Below, piece after piece: positions 32,800-45,515 of a stretch of DNA of 64,000 nucleotides; within the stretch, counting starts at the first letter, position 1, and each line of letters opens with the position of its first letter. The position numbers and the translations under genes are program-made. Source of the stretch: Adineta ricciae (lineage: Eukaryota > Rotifera > Eurotatoria > Adinetida > Adinetidae); assembly GCA_905250025.1 (NCBI GenBank), contig CAJNOJ010000226.1:87020-151019 (forward strand), read 5' to 3'. The notes under the pieces are model-generated. The model saw nothing but the letters and a program-made list of their open reading frames with translations, searched no databases and had not been told where the DNA came from.

Positions 32800-35581
32800 C
32801 TATAGATGAATATCGTTTAGTTCTGTCAGTGTAGGTTTGTCCAAGGACGAATGATTCGCCGCCGATCGACAACGTTGACGAAAATAGCGTATGATCGATT
32901 TGAAAAATGGGATGACGATCAATTTGAAAATTAGAAAACCCAAGCCAAAGATTTCCAAGCATACGATTGTATAAAGAAGATTAGTAAAAACAAGTTCTTG
33001 TTTAGCTGTAATTGGTTTTTGTACATTCAGTACATAAGACGAGGTTTCACTGATAACAATCGAGAGAACGGTACTGGTGCTTGTACTATATTTATACTCG
33101 TTTTCGTCAACAAACACATTATCCACACTTGTCGAAAGTGTCGGTAACCAAAGTCCGCTAAATTTGGTTTCGCCATCTTCTTCTAACGGATACGTGCGAT
33201 TGATGATTTTTGTAAGTTGTAATGTACACGACGCCTGTTGTGCTAGCAATCGGCCATTGTAAGATAATGCCTGCGAAAATACTAAATCCTGAAGTGTGTA
33301 TGAAGTCGAAAACGTGGTATTCATCAACTCCGAGCCAGGCCCTTGAATACTAAGACGAAAAGCACCGATCGTGTTCGTACCAGTGAGTGCAATCTGAAGG
33401 TTAATATCATGAGATGGTAAAGCCAGCGATAAAGACATGGTACTTGCACTATCATTACAAGATGAGAGTGTCATTTGTAAGCTAACATCTTTAATTTGTG
33501 AAACAGTCATATCAGTGCAGTTGAAGACCGTATTCACAAAGTCGATAGATAAGATTAATGGTTGAGCATCGAGTAAGGTGAAGATTGGCTGTTCAATATC
33601 ATCCGGTGGAATACCAATAGGCATTAGACCTGAGCTGAATTGTGCGTTTGTCAATGATTCATCGCAGGCAAAAGAAGCACCTTCGTAGACCTGTTCGATA
33701 GGATAACGTTGAAAATAGAGAGTACTGAATGTGTATGCAAATACAACAAGAACAATTATAGCAAAACTAAATAAACCACCGATGACCATTTCTCCCTCGC
33801 CAATCAGATCTGTTTTCTTAAAAAACCGTTTCATTTGCTTATGCGTCTTCTTACCTAGTGGATTCTTAACGTATCGCTCGAAAATGAACATAAGAATCCA
33901 AACAAACAAACCCACGGCAACGACGATCAATGCCCAGAAAAGTGGAGAATGAACTAAACAATTCGATGATTCCGAATTAATGGCAAACATGTTTTCGATG
34001 AGAATATTATCGAAACGAATCGATTGCGGAGAGACAGGATAAGCACGTGCTTGATTGATGTTCGTCAGAAGAGCCGACGACGTACTAATATCTCCAAACG
34101 CTGCACCTAATGAACAGAAACTATCGTTACTGCACGACACACACGACGATTGGCTGGTGAGACCATTTGTTGTAGTGCCGGATGGGCAGAGCGAACATGG
34201 TGAAATGCCGAATTCTGAAGCGAATGTACCAGCAATACATGCTGTTTGTGATGAACATGTTCCTGAGCTGGTGTCAGAAAATGAACCAGCCGACGAAGGC
34301 AAAAGAATGTAATAATTGCCTAGAGAATCCAATAGAGCAACTGTTCCATTTTGAGTTATAGCGAATGAGAGAATAATGGGACCAAATGTATCTGATAGAG
34401 TTTGTTGAATATTGGGGAAAATCGATAGAACAGTGAAAGTAATGTTATTACTGACGTTATACACGATGACTTGTGAAGATGACCAAATATAATTGAACGA
34501 ATATGTATTTACGAGTACTATAATTAAGTCGAAATCGAGCCAACCAACTGCTTTGCCCATTCCAACCGCTTTTCCATTTGATAATGTTTGATATGCTGAA
34601 TCAAAGTTTTGATTTACTTGATTGACGCTAACTAATACAATCGTATTCATGATTTGAAGGCCGAAGAGAACTCTATCGCCAGCTGCGCCCCAACTGACAG
34701 ATAAATCGTATTTCGACGCATAGATATCAGCATCCCAATTTGTCAGACTAGCTTGCCATGATGTATTTGTTGCTGGTGTATATGTCCATGCGTCCATAAC
34801 AGTCAAAATCAAATTGATTACATTCAGTAAATACGCACACGGTGTATATTTCGTATCGGAACTTCCAATATACCCAAGAACAATGATAAGCGAATTCTGG
34901 CTGATGTCAACAGCTCGTGGAAGGAACGATGTATCTAGCCAGGTGATATTGCCAAGTTGAGTGCTAATAATATCCTGATCGAGATCATAAATAATCAGAA
35001 AAGTATTTGTAAATGCATAGGCGTATCTACCATCTGACCTAAATATACAAAAAGATTAAACGCGAGCCGGTTAAAGCGAATGCTTACGCCACAGTGACAA
35101 CGAAAAAACTATTTGTATCAGTTTGTTCAAGATCATTAGCAAGATCCATCAAAGAATGAATACGGTAATTACTTTTTTGCCATCCCGTACAGGGGAATTT
35201 CCCTCGACGTGTCGAATTGCCTGCCGCTGCTATGTATGTCGTTACTGACACGCCCGTGTACGTTAACGAGCCGATAAATGGCACATCTGTTTCTTCATTT
35301 ACGCCAATGAACACAAAACGAGTACTATCGTTAGATGTAGTTTGCGATTGAAGTGCTACAGCGTAGATATATTGATTTGAATCATTGTAAGCTATTGTGC
35401 AAGTCAAAGAATAATCGAAAGGAGAGAAACGTAGAATAAATGCAGAATTCGCATTAATAGCTTCAACTAGAAGAGCATCATTTGCAGCAAGTTTGAGACC
35501 ATAAGCATCGAATAAAGATGAGTCCGGGATGAAAGTCTGAGCAATCGGAATGAGCACTACGACAAGTAATGCAGATAACAT
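32800..35581 (-). CDS. Large multi-pass membrane protein with Cys-rich ectodomain
   Basis: Exons 35581-35088 and 35038-32800 join in phase 2 to give 910 residues. It has a signal peptide (MLSALLVVVLIPIAQT), then about 400 residues of beta-rich ectodomain, then a Cys-rich piece (CIAGTFASEFG...CSLCPSGTTTNG...CVSC) like the ephrin-receptor/TNFR-like modules. TM helices lie at PLFWALIVVAVGLFVWILMF and GGLFSFAIIVLVVFAYTF. A second extracellular domain with N-glycosylation sites follows, then a last helix (LLYTIVCLEIFGLGFLIF) and a basic cytosolic tail. The order SP-ectodomain-Cys-TM-TM-ectodomain-TM recalls surface families expanded in bdelloids. No enzymatic motif was found. The role is unknown, perhaps recognition or adhesion. 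Confidence 0.78.
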
Positions 35582-36371
35582 TAGTCGTTATATTGCTGCT
35601 TCGTGTAGATGTAGAGCAAATATATAGATGTAAATAGTTTATTTAGCAGGCGAAAATAAATTCGTGTGTTGACATAAATGTAGAAAGGACATTGACGTGA
35701 GTCATCGCACTTTTTCCTGACCGAAGTGGTCCGGAACTGCGGAAAAGAAATGAAAAGATGAATCAATAACATGTACAAATTAATGTTTCTTTTAGTGTTT
35801 GCAATCAATCATGCAACGTTTAATTTGATTTTTTCTTAGCAACAAAATTGCCCAGCAATTAAGCATATGAATATTTGTAGGCAACGCCCTATGTGTTAAC
35901 ACTGATTCACAGCTTAAGGGTGGATGAGGATCTTATGCATCTCAAGATATTCGCATTCCAATTATGTTCTTTCATCCACGCTGGTATACTTTTTATGAGA
36001 AAATGACTGCGATAATATCCTCTGATGTCTGTAACTGATTTAGATGTCAGATAATTGGATCTAGCGACCTCTTTATTACAATCAGTTGAAATTTATAAAA
36101 TACCGTGAGACATGACGATGAATAGTACAGACCGATGAAAGGAATGACTGAATAAGATCGAATGTTGCTGTTCTATAGAGGTTAGCGCTTTAAACACGAT
36201 TGGCTGGAATAATGACTCACAGAATGTATGAATTTGGGGTAAAAACGAAAATTTTCTGCATGAATTTCTATTCTTTCTCTGTTTTTTTCCCATTCAACTT
36301 GTTGATGTAATTTATGAAGGCAAATTTTTCTCCGCAGTCGTCGAACAATTTTTCCTTTTCAGAGCAACTTT
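35582..36371. other. Intergenic between divergent genes
   Basis: Shared upstream region of the membrane protein (minus) and the Deg protease (plus). Regulatory elements cannot be told from background. No gene. Confidence 0.4.
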
Positions 36372-38050
36372 ATGGAAGACAGTGTTCAAATCGAAGAAGA
36401 TCCAGTTTCATCAGTGGATGATTTGGTACCGGCAGTCAGAGATCAACTCGATCTAGCTACTGGAGAAGAAGGAGACGCTCGGCAACTACCAATCTTAACA
36501 AAACAACAATCAACAGCCAAAACTGTCGATTCTTTACTGAAAACAGAAACCGATCCTGATGCCATCGAATCATTAGAATTAGTATTGAATAGTGTTGTCA
36601 AAGTGTTTTGTACCTCAACTCCGTGCAATTTTTATTTACCATGGTAAGATAAATCAAAACTATAATTCAAAAGAAAATGTATCCCACTGCTAATTTCTTA
36701 TCTAGGCAAATGAAACGCCAAACACCTCATACTGCATCAGGTTTTGTAATAAAAAATCGCTGGATTCTGTCCAATGCTCATGCAGTTTCAAATGCGTCCA
36801 GTATTCGTATTCGAAAACATGGTGATGCCAAGAAATATTCTGCTCACATTGTCTACATAGCACATGAATGTGATCTCGTCATTATGACAGTTGCTGACGA
36901 TCAATTTTGGCATGGATTAGAACCGTTATCGTTCAGCGATATCATTCCTCGGTTACAAGAATCAATAACAGTTGTTGGATATCCCATAGGTGGTGATAAT
37001 TTATCGGTTACTAAAGGTGTGGTCTCAAGAGTGGTTATGTCAACTTACTCGCATTCACTTGAATACCTATTAACGATACAAATCGATGCAGCGATCAATC
37101 CAGGTAACAGCGGTGGACCAGCGATCCAAGGTAAACATGTTGTTGGCATGTCTTTTCAAGGTCAATCATTAGCGCAATCGATTGGATATATCGTGCCTGT
37201 TATGGTGATCCAACATGTTTTGAATGATATTGAATTACACAAGAAATACACCGCATTTCCCATCATGAGATTTTATTACCAACCTATGGAGAATACATCC
37301 TATCGTGAATATTTGAAATTAAACGAAGATCAACATGGTATTCTAGTGACATCGATTGAAAAAGTCTGTGTTCTTAGTGAAGTATTACAAGAAGACGATG
37401 TAATTACAGCTATTGATAACGTACCAATAGCTGACGACGGAACGATTTACTTTCGTCGCGGCGAAAGACTTAATTTTCGTTATCTCGAAAAACTCAAATT
37501 TGTCGACGATACGATCACATTGAAAATTATCCGACAAGGTAAAGAATTGACATTGACGAGCTTGTTGGACAATAATCCAACACTTGTTCCACTTCATTTA
37601 CACGACAAACATCCCGAATATTTGATCTATGCGGGAATTGTCTTTACAATTTTAAGTCGATTTTATCTCTATGAGTTCAGTCGGCGTGATTGGCACCGCA
37701 GAGCTCCAACCAATTTGGTTAATCTTGCGTTGAATAGTCAACGCGAAGAACTTAACCAGCAGATTGTGATTATCAATCAAATCCTTGTCGACGATGTCAA
37801 TCATGGAATTTCGTCGGATGTTGCAAATTGCGCGCTGACACGTGTAAATGGTACGAAAATAGAAAATATACAACATTTAGCGCAGCTAATTGATGGAATA
37901 TCAAATAGTGAAAATACCGACAATTATATTCGATTTGAACTTGAAAATAAACGATTTATAGTCATTTCGTGTCAACGAGCGAAACAGTCAGAAGCGAGAA
38001 TATTGAAACAGAACTCGATCGCACAGCCAAGAAGTGAACATTTACGTTGA
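36372..38050 (+). CDS. Deg/HtrA-type serine protease, plant Deg9-like
   Basis: Exons 36372-36643 and 36706-38050 join in phase 2 (538 residues). The trypsin-fold triad is visible: His in SNAHAVS, Asp in HECDLVIM and Ser in NPGNSGGPAIQG. VVKVFCTSTPCNFYLPWQ before it, and QIDAAIN, VVGYPIGG and the FRRGERLNFRYLE segment after it, match the Deg9 subgroup known from plants, fungi and some bacteria rather than animal HtrA1-4. A PDZ-like region follows (HGILVTSIEK, DDVITAIDNVPI), with a second, weaker one near the C-terminus. No transit peptide is obvious. The N-terminus is acidic. It would act in protein quality control, and the compartment is not inferable. Confidence 0.85.
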
Positions 38051-38173
38051 CCTTATTTGTGTTTTTTTTGTATTTAATCTGGATAAAATTTGTTTCGCTC
38101 ACAAGTCTCATCTCAAATAATGATTGATGAGATCGAAAAGAAAAGAAAAGAAAACAACATCACGTTAGTTTGT

Positions 38174-39922
38174 TTAAAATATAGCAAAGAATAAAATCAA
38201 TAGTACGATGAAACTTCGATTTGCGTAATTGCGAAAACTCTTGTTTTTCGAATTACCAAACATGAGTTCGATTTTCTCTTCTTCGAATTGATCGATAAGT
38301 GAACAATTACGATCTGTTGTAAGAGTTGAGAACGGATGAAATGGTGTGATCTGATAGTATCGCGGCGTTGACGGACTGTAATTCAACCAATCACTCAACG
38401 GTTTCCCAACTATGGCTGTACTAATCCAATGTGATATAATCCGATTTGAAAATACTCGTGTTTCATTATCCCATGTACAGTTCATCAATTCATTCGAATA
38501 CATATCGCTTACTGTTCCGAATACGAACGGTAACTCTGATGCATGGAAACAAAGACCTTTGCCCTCTGCTTCAGACTTCACCGGACATAATCCAGGATTA
38601 CAATCCATATGATACAAAAATAAGTTTTCTTGAAAATTGCGCTTAAATAAAGCGTCTTGTATACGACGAGCACTACAATCAAGAATGAAGTGACTAAAGA
38701 ATGAACGTGCTGCTTCACAGCATCGATTGGTCGCATTTCGATCCGGTGAACAATTCTTGAACTCGGGATCTTGAATAAACACTTCAGCCCATTTTTCTCC
38801 GGAAGCTTGAATGAGCATTTCTTTCACTGACGTCAAGTTCATGTCAGGATTGGTGAAACACATCGGGGATTCATATTCATTTCGACCGATAGTCATACTA
38901 ATATTTGGATTGTATATGCCTTCATGGATTGCCACTGGCGGATAATACTCGAGAAAATACTTGTCAACAACTACTTTGGTTTGTCGAAAACCGTATGATG
39001 TTATGAGATCAGCTGTCGACAAATTGCGTAAGCACTGTAAAAGGCTTCTTTGATTAGTGCAATTGACTTTTTGAATGATTTTATTCGATTCGATCAAAGC
39101 ATCACTCGTGTTGGTGTAATATCCAAAAAATCCCGCGCCACCTGATTGCGATATCACATGCTGATAAAGATTTGCTGATCCTTTCAATGCACCGATATCG
39201 ATAACAGCATTTGCTCCAGAACTTTCTCCAAACAATAAAACATTCTCCGGATTGCCACCATAATCACGAATATTCGCATTCACCCAACGTAAAGCGGATA
39301 ACATATCAAGGTAGAAATAATTTCCCGCTGTTGGCCATCCTTTTGGATCTTCTTCAACTAAATCCTTCAAATACAGATCACCAAACATGCCTAGCCTATA
39401 GTTGATTGTTACGACAATAACTGGTTGTTTCTCAGGTACATTAGCAATAATATTTGAGCCATTATATAGAACTGGAATGTTCTGGGATGAACATCCAACT
39501 TGAAGACCACCACCATGAATCCAAACAAGAACTGGTAACAGGGAGTTATTTGTTATGCTCAATGGTGTATAAATGTTCAGATATAAACATTGTTCGTCCT
39601 GTGCAGGTATAAATATTCCTGCATTCGATTGAGGACAACATGGACCAAATGAGTTTGCTTGAAGTGAATCATTCGGAAATTTTCCAGATGCAAGATCGAC
39701 TGGTCGTTTCCATCGTTCTGCTCTTGCATATTGAATTCTAATCGAAACACATGAAATTTTATATAAATCAGATCCGATGTTTGTATCTCACCCTAGAAAT
39801 TCATTGGAATGCTGAGTTTGTCGACCATAAATAATTCCTTGTCGTGTCTGTAATTCAATATCAGCACTGATGGTGTACAATAATAAATAGAACACTAGGA
39901 CGAATAAAGATCGTTCTACCAT
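38174..39922 (-). CDS. Type B carboxylesterase / cholinesterase-like
   Basis: Exons 39922-39792 and 39737-38174 join in phase 2 to give 564 residues. It begins with a signal peptide (MVERSLFVLVFYLLLYTISA). EFLGIQYARAERW is the usual N-terminal strand, VWIHGGGL the oxyanion loop and LLFGESSGA the nucleophile elbow (Ser near residue 216). FHASELPFVFG carries the catalytic His. Several Cys pairs fit the cholinesterase disulfides. The end is hydrophobic (SFIVLLILFFAIF), which suggests a GPI or tail anchor. It should hydrolyse esters outside the cell or in the secretory path. There is no tryptophan-rich gorge evident, so acetylcholinesterase activity is not claimed. Confidence 0.87.
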
Positions 39923-40323
39923 TCGAAGTGACGTGTTAGAAATAACATCATTCGTTTGTCTATATATACTGATGTTATTTGTTCCTTAAGTATTTCTCTC
40001 TCTGTGCTGTATATTTGCACAGAAACGAAAAGAATCTATTTATCTATAGTTTGCTCTTTATGTGTCATTCTCATCACACAACTTAATCTTATATCAACTG
40101 ATATCAAATCTATAGTTGAAATAAGTTTGAAAAGCAGGCAGCTCGTGTTTATTTCGAGAACAAAACAGCGGGACACGCCTAGGAGAAAAATAAAGACATA
40201 TACGATCAATTGCTCATGAATTGTCTTCGATAGAAAGGAAAGTTTTTAAGAAAAATAATCGCGAGAAAAAAATTGGAATTCTGTTATAATACAGTTATAC
40301 TTTCGAGTGAATATTAACGGTTG
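39923..40323. other. Intergenic, nothing recognised
   Basis: Upstream of the esterase. The open frame at 39956-40219 is unsupported. Confidence 0.4.
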
Positions 40324-40931
40324 TCATTGAAAAACGTTCATCAAGTAATTTCCACTCTGATTTATGTGCATTGCTTGACCAATCTCAATTTGTAACTATA
40401 GAACAAAAAGAAATTAATATACAGGTATTTGACTAAAACACAAAAATTCAAATTGATAAAGGTAAAATAACTAACACAGAAATATGTTTTGATAGATGGA
40501 CGACCCATAACGAAAGGAGTCCTATAAGCCCGTGTGGCTATTTGCCATCTAGTCGGTACGGGATATTTTCTAAGGTATTTCATCGACTCTGCATCAACTG
40601 TTTCGTTAAGTCAGCGTGCGCGTCGACCAGCTGCCCACCTCAATATAATTCCACCAAAAATAAGCGTAAAAGATTCCATGGCATTACCAACTACAATTAG
40701 CACAGTGAATACCGTAAAACTTGCAAACTTTATTGATATTAAACCAACTATGGATACCGCAAGTCCAACCAATGAAATAATGGAAAAAAATAAAGTCATG
40801 AATTTTTCAGCTAAACTTCGTCTAAGTGCATCATTGATATTATCGATTGGCTGACAAAATTCCTCTTGACGCATAGTCCCAGTCAATTCCGAAGGGAAAT
40901 GCGAAGCGAATCTTCTGCTTCGACAACACTA
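40324..40931 (-). pseudogene. Small multi-pass membrane protein, paralogue with a nonsense codon
   Basis: Reads CCRSRRFASHFPSELTG, three hydrophobic segments, then GRRAR, a TGA (40608-40610) and, in the same frame, LNETVDAESMKYLRKYPVPT. A 3' exon (40395-40324) follows a GT-AG intron (40475-40396) and gives LQIEIGQAMHINQS. The neighbour at 41748-42568 has the same order, with RRVKRAVDAESVKYVSRQPVPT where this copy has the stop. The sense Arg codon there is CGG, one to two changes from TGA. Loss of the last third of the protein is implied. No 5' exon with a signal peptide could be found. Confidence 0.65.
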
Positions 40932-41747
40932 CATATAGCACGATAAATAAAGTTCACTTTTCTGCTGCGGTATCAAAACACTTGTATGTGAAGTAAAGAA
41001 TCACTACATGCACCACCTAGACCTAAAACGTATGAAACAATGCATATAAAGTATTCATAAATAAGCATTTATATAGTTCGAAACTACCGATATTGCGAAA
41101 TATTTTGCTTGTTTAAGTGTGATTTTAATCAGAGGTTGGAGCAAGCATAATTACATGACTTATGGCTACGTTGATCTTCTGAATGCATGCCTTGAGAATA
41201 ATTAAAGGTAATTTCGTAAGTGCTATGGTAAACAAAGTCAATATTTTCGATACAGGAACAGTAGAAAAAGTCAAAAGCAACATAATTTTATTTATATAGA
41301 CTAACGAAAAAATGACCAGGCAGTGTTGTACGATATCAGCGTATAAGATGAAATGTTCCAATTCCCATCGTTCTACTTTTCTAAATCGAATCATAGATAA
41401 ACATACGTTGAGTATTGATTTTATTGGCCTTAGATAGTTTCTCTCCGGATATGTAGTTCAACGTCGACACTGATGACACAAACATTAAATCGTCATGCAA
41501 AATAGTACTTCACAAATCTCATCATCTACTCTTTCATGTTCGCTTTTTCTTGTCATTTGGACTGGAGAATACCAAGTACACGCTCAAAGTGTATACTTTA
41601 TATTTATTATCAGAAAATTAATTGTTCCTGAATTGTGTCGATGAAAAATGCGATGTCAGAATCTCTTTTAAGTTTTTACGCAAGAGAATTCGTCGTGGGA
41701 AAACCTCGATGAGGCTGAGGAATGTACGATGCTAGTTCGTGTATATT
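40932..41747. other. Non-coding spacer between the two paralogues
   Basis: Contains a hydrophobic minus-strand frame (41125-41394) without motif support. It may hold the lost 5' exon of the downstream pseudogene. Confidence 0.35.
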
Positions 41748-42568
41748 CTAGTTTGATTTTAATGTGCCTCCTCGATGTACGGGTTGAATTGGTGCACCAA
41801 TGTGAATCTCTATCTAAAGTAAAAGAATTCGTTCTAGTTTCTATATTTTCCTTCCTAACGTCAACATAGTACCAATATGTATGAGTGGTATTAACAGTAA
41901 AAAGATACTTACATAGTAAACCGTATAGACTGATGAAGTGTCTCCGCTATTATCTACATAATTGTATGAACCTAGTTGCCATTTAGTAGGAACAGGCTGT
42001 CTTGATACATATTTCACTGATTCCGCATCGACAGCTCGTTTCACCCGGCGTATTCGTGCCATACTCATGCATTTGAATACGCACAAACTAATACACAGAA
42101 AAACCACAGTAATCGCACCACCGCTTGCAAGTAATGCAATTCCCGCTGGCAGAATCGCTTTTGACGTTAATATTATACCTGCAATCAATAGCGCAGCTCC
42201 AAGCCGGTGGACCATTATAAACAGAAACGTGATAATCTTTTCGATGAAAGTTCGTTTGCGTGCGTAGTTGATATTGTTGATTGATTGAAAGAATTCATTC
42301 GGGCGAATAATTCCAGCTAACGCGGGAGGAAAGTCAGAATTAAATTGTGTGCTTCGGCAGCATCCTGTAAATGAGAAATAAGGATATACATGTACGACAG
42401 TTGACTTGGTGAGGAAAGAAATTTAAACTCACGCGGACGGCCGTATATATTCACAGTCTTTCCCGCAGCGAATGATCCCAACATAAGTTCTGCTTTTCCG
42501 CAAAAAAAAACGAAAGTGATTGCAAACAACGAAATGTATTTATAGTGTAGTATAAGTGTATACTCCAT
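41748..42568 (-). CDS. Small multi-pass membrane protein (bdelloid-type orphan)
   Basis: Exons 42568-42433, 42364-41913 and 41813-41748 give 217 residues, all joins in frame. The N-terminus has a signal-like helix (SLFAITFVFFC), then GRPRCCRSTQFNSDFPPALAG, a segment with NEFFQSINNIN, three hydrophobic stretches (FLFIMVHRLGAALLIAGIIL, LPAGIALLASGGAITVVFLC) and a cytosolic tail ending PIQPVHRGGTLKSN. No family is recognised. Its truncated paralogue lies about 0.8 kb downstream, so the pair arose by tandem duplication. Confidence 0.65.
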
Positions 42569-43267
42569 GAATCATTATCAAACCGATGACGTTCCGAATG
42601 TCAGGTGAGCGCGTATCATCACATCACTTGTTTATATTTTGTCTTCAATTGGTATATATCGAACATGAAGGTAGAAAATATTTAAACTATTTCGTGATAT
42701 TTAAAAAAAATGTGTCACTTCCTCGTTGATACTTTGCAATTATGAATTTCATAGTACGCTCAGTCTGATCATTGATTCAGCAGCTAATCAAATACATATA
42801 TACTGTGCATTTCCAAATTTTTCAGTTTTGAACATATTGCATTTAAATAAACGCAAGATGCTGTGTGTTGGTACCTCGTACAGAACTAAAAATGATTGGA
42901 GATTTCTGATCATCTTGCCATAATAAACCAATATGTGCGTCTGATGCATGTCGAAGTGAAAAGAACGTTCCTTTCTGACATAGTGAGGGAATCAATCGTT
43001 TATAACGTTGCTCGATATCATAGAAAGCGTGATATAAGGAATATGAACATAAAATAAAATAAATATGTGATGAAAACACAACTCGTTCGGTGAATCTTTG
43101 AATCTTTTCTTCTGCATATGACGTCTGCTTAATTTAATGACGAGAAACAAAGATATATTGTGAAATACATCATTATGACAGAAATAGCAACTTGTTAGGT
43201 CAAGAAGCAGGCGTGTTTAAGAACGGGTAAGAATACAATAGTTTAGTCAGTTTTTTCTAATGTCCGT
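42569..43267. other. Intergenic, nothing recognised
   Basis: Upstream region of the orphan membrane gene. Small frames near 42726-43079 overlap on both strands without support. Confidence 0.4.
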
Positions 43268-43873
43268 TCAAAGTTGTATCCTCGGCTGATGTTCGGGATT
43301 GATTTTGTTTTTCATTACGTGTCTAATCTTCTTACTAATAACACGACGTTTGATTGTTCCTATGGTAGTGATACCACTGATAACATAGGTCATAATAATC
43401 AGTAAGAATGCTGCCTGATACACTTCTTCATTACAATATGTAGTGGTAGCTGTTGTATTGGTTGATTGATACTGATCTTTGGTACGAAATACCCAAAAGT
43501 TTCCAGCAATGAACCAAATAGCAAACCATGCAGCAAAAACAGACTGAAGAATGAGATTTATAAGCATAAGTCGACGAGCCAGAACCTTCTTGTTCATCAC
43601 TTGAGCGATCAATCGGGCATCGACGATAGCGAGAATAGTAAGGAACACCCAAACAAATTTGGTAGCGCCATGAAGAATAAGAAATGTGGTCATCATAGGT
43701 TCGATTGGACACTGGTCCTGATATTCAACACCATAGTAAAGTTCAGAAGCCGAGAAAGCGCTTGCAAAGATTATTTGGACGAAGATCATTTTCGATGCGT
43801 AGTAATCGATGGCTTTGTCAAGACGTTCTTCATATGTCGAACGAATGATTGACTTAATCTGAGTTTCATCCAT
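43268..43873 (-). CDS. Four-pass membrane protein, TMEM272-like
   Basis: The 201-residue intronless protein has a polar N-terminus, then four hydrophobic segments: IFVQIIFASAFSASELYYG, MMTTFLILHGATKFVWVFL, LILQSVFAAWFAIWFIAGNFW and QAAFLLIIMTYVISGITTI. A basic C-terminus follows. DQCPIEP before TM2, and WFIAGNFWVF plus a later Cys (YCNEEVYQAAF) after TM3, match the TMEM272-like pattern common in invertebrates. The function of that family is unknown. Confidence 0.6.
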   Translation of the reverse strand: MDETQIKSIIRSTYEERLDKAIDYYASKMIFVQIIFASAFSASELYYGVEYQDQCPIEPMMTTFLILHGATKFVWVFLTILAIVDARLIAQVMNKKVLARRLMLINLILQSVFAAWFAIWFIAGNFWVFRTKDQYQSTNTTATTTYCNEEVYQAAFLLIIMTYVISGITTIGTIKRRVISKKIRHVMKNKINPEHQPRIQL

Positions 43874-45515
43874 GGGCTGTGTACGTCAGAAAGACAACTA
43901 ATCACACTATATCTCTGCGTCTCTTCCAAACAAAACTTCGGCCGAATTATAGAAGATAGAATGATTTTGTCATCTGATGAGATGCACAGAGAATATTCTC
44001 TATTTTTAATAATCTTGTGCTCTGATTCTGACATGGTAACGGAAAAGAGCTCGATTAGTGCTGTGTGAAACTGTCGTGTCATATTCTTGCTACACTTTGT
44101 ATAGACAACTCTCTGTTTGTGTCTCAACGGACTCTTTTAATACTTCTTCGAAGTATGTAAGATGCGACGAAAAACAAGACGCAAACATCAACAAAAAATT
44201 TGTAACTTGAACCTGTCTGATAAAAAGCAGTTGTCTTTTCATGTTGATCGCATCATTTAATTTGCACCGTATAACATCGTTTCGTTGTTTAACCAATGGA
44301 AGTATTTATATTAATCTTGAAGCATGTTACCGTACCATTTGAAGTTTAAACGTCGAATACATGGGAGCTTTAGATTTGTAATCGAAAAGAGAATAAGTGT
44401 GTCACGGTTTTCTCTATGTCTTATGTCCCGTGATCAGTATTTCTACAGCCCTGACGCCTTCGATCCTCGACTTAAAATTCAAGATGGCGACGTAATTCTT
44501 AGGACACGTGGTCTTGGCAATATAAAACTGACTGATTATTCCTTTGGTACGAAAACAAATAAATGACAAAGTTAACTTTGTCGGATTGTTTCATTGCTAA
44601 GAAATTCGCTAAAGCAGCGAATAAATGAAGATATAGGTCTAGTAATTCAGAAGAAAAAAAGGAGATAAGACTATTATAACGTTAATTTCACGTTCTGCGC
44701 TTTAGTGTGAACGAGTAACACAGCACAGTAGTGTTAAGTAATATTTGAAGACAATATGAACGAACGAACCTTAACTCGTTTTTTTTTCGTGCTAGCAGCT
44801 TGACGCACTACCTCCTGTCAGTAGAGGGAATAAAAAAAGAATAGAAATATTCGTTCTCTTTCTCCATCAATAAGGTGAAATTATGATGAATTCTGATTCT
44901 TTTTCTTTTGACAAATAAGAATTCGAAATTCAACATTACAGATTGATTTTCGTCTAAGTTGAAAAATCAGTCCAGTATTAATTCTGTCCGATGAATGAAT
45001 GAATGAGTGAGCAAGAATGATATTTATTGCAAAACATCAACGCTTAACTATCACGATGAACAAAGAGTACAGAAAACATAGGCGACGTATGCAAAGAAAA
45101 GAAAGAAAATGTGAAGAACGCAAAAGAACATGTGTACTAGAAGTCAAATGCATGATGCTACCGAGAGGATGATATTAACACTCGACACCTTTGTTCATGT
45201 GTTGAATAGTCGACGTGCGATGCAACGGACAAATAATAAATTTTACGGCTGGAATCCTTGCACATTCTCCGTTCTGTTGCTCAAACAGGAGAATAAACAC
45301 CGCTTCGTAGTGACGACTTGTGTCGTAGAAACTTCACAACGAACAGTGAAAAAAAAGAAACAGACGAATGATTCTTTTGCGCTCTCATTAGTAGATTTTT
45401 TTTCTTTGCCCTGCGGTAAAAACGTGCTTTTTTGAATGGGAAGAAGTGTAGTTTGCGCATCATTCAGCTTATTTTGGGATACTACTTGAAGTTTTTTCAA
45501 TGTTCCTAGATCTGT
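43874..45515. other. Intergenic with one weak candidate frame
   Basis: An ATG frame at 44324-44566 (80 residues, with YFYSPDAFDPRLKIQDGDV) has no known motif. I do not call it a gene. Simple A- and T-rich runs are present. Nothing else is seen. Confidence 0.35.

Noticed and set aside
40608..40610. Selenocysteine or programmed readthrough at the TGA
   Set aside because: The paralogue has Arg, not Cys, there. No SECIS-like structure was noted.
44324..44566. 80-residue plus-strand frame as a gene
   Set aside because: No recognisable domain, no paralogue in the window, surrounded by non-coding sequence.
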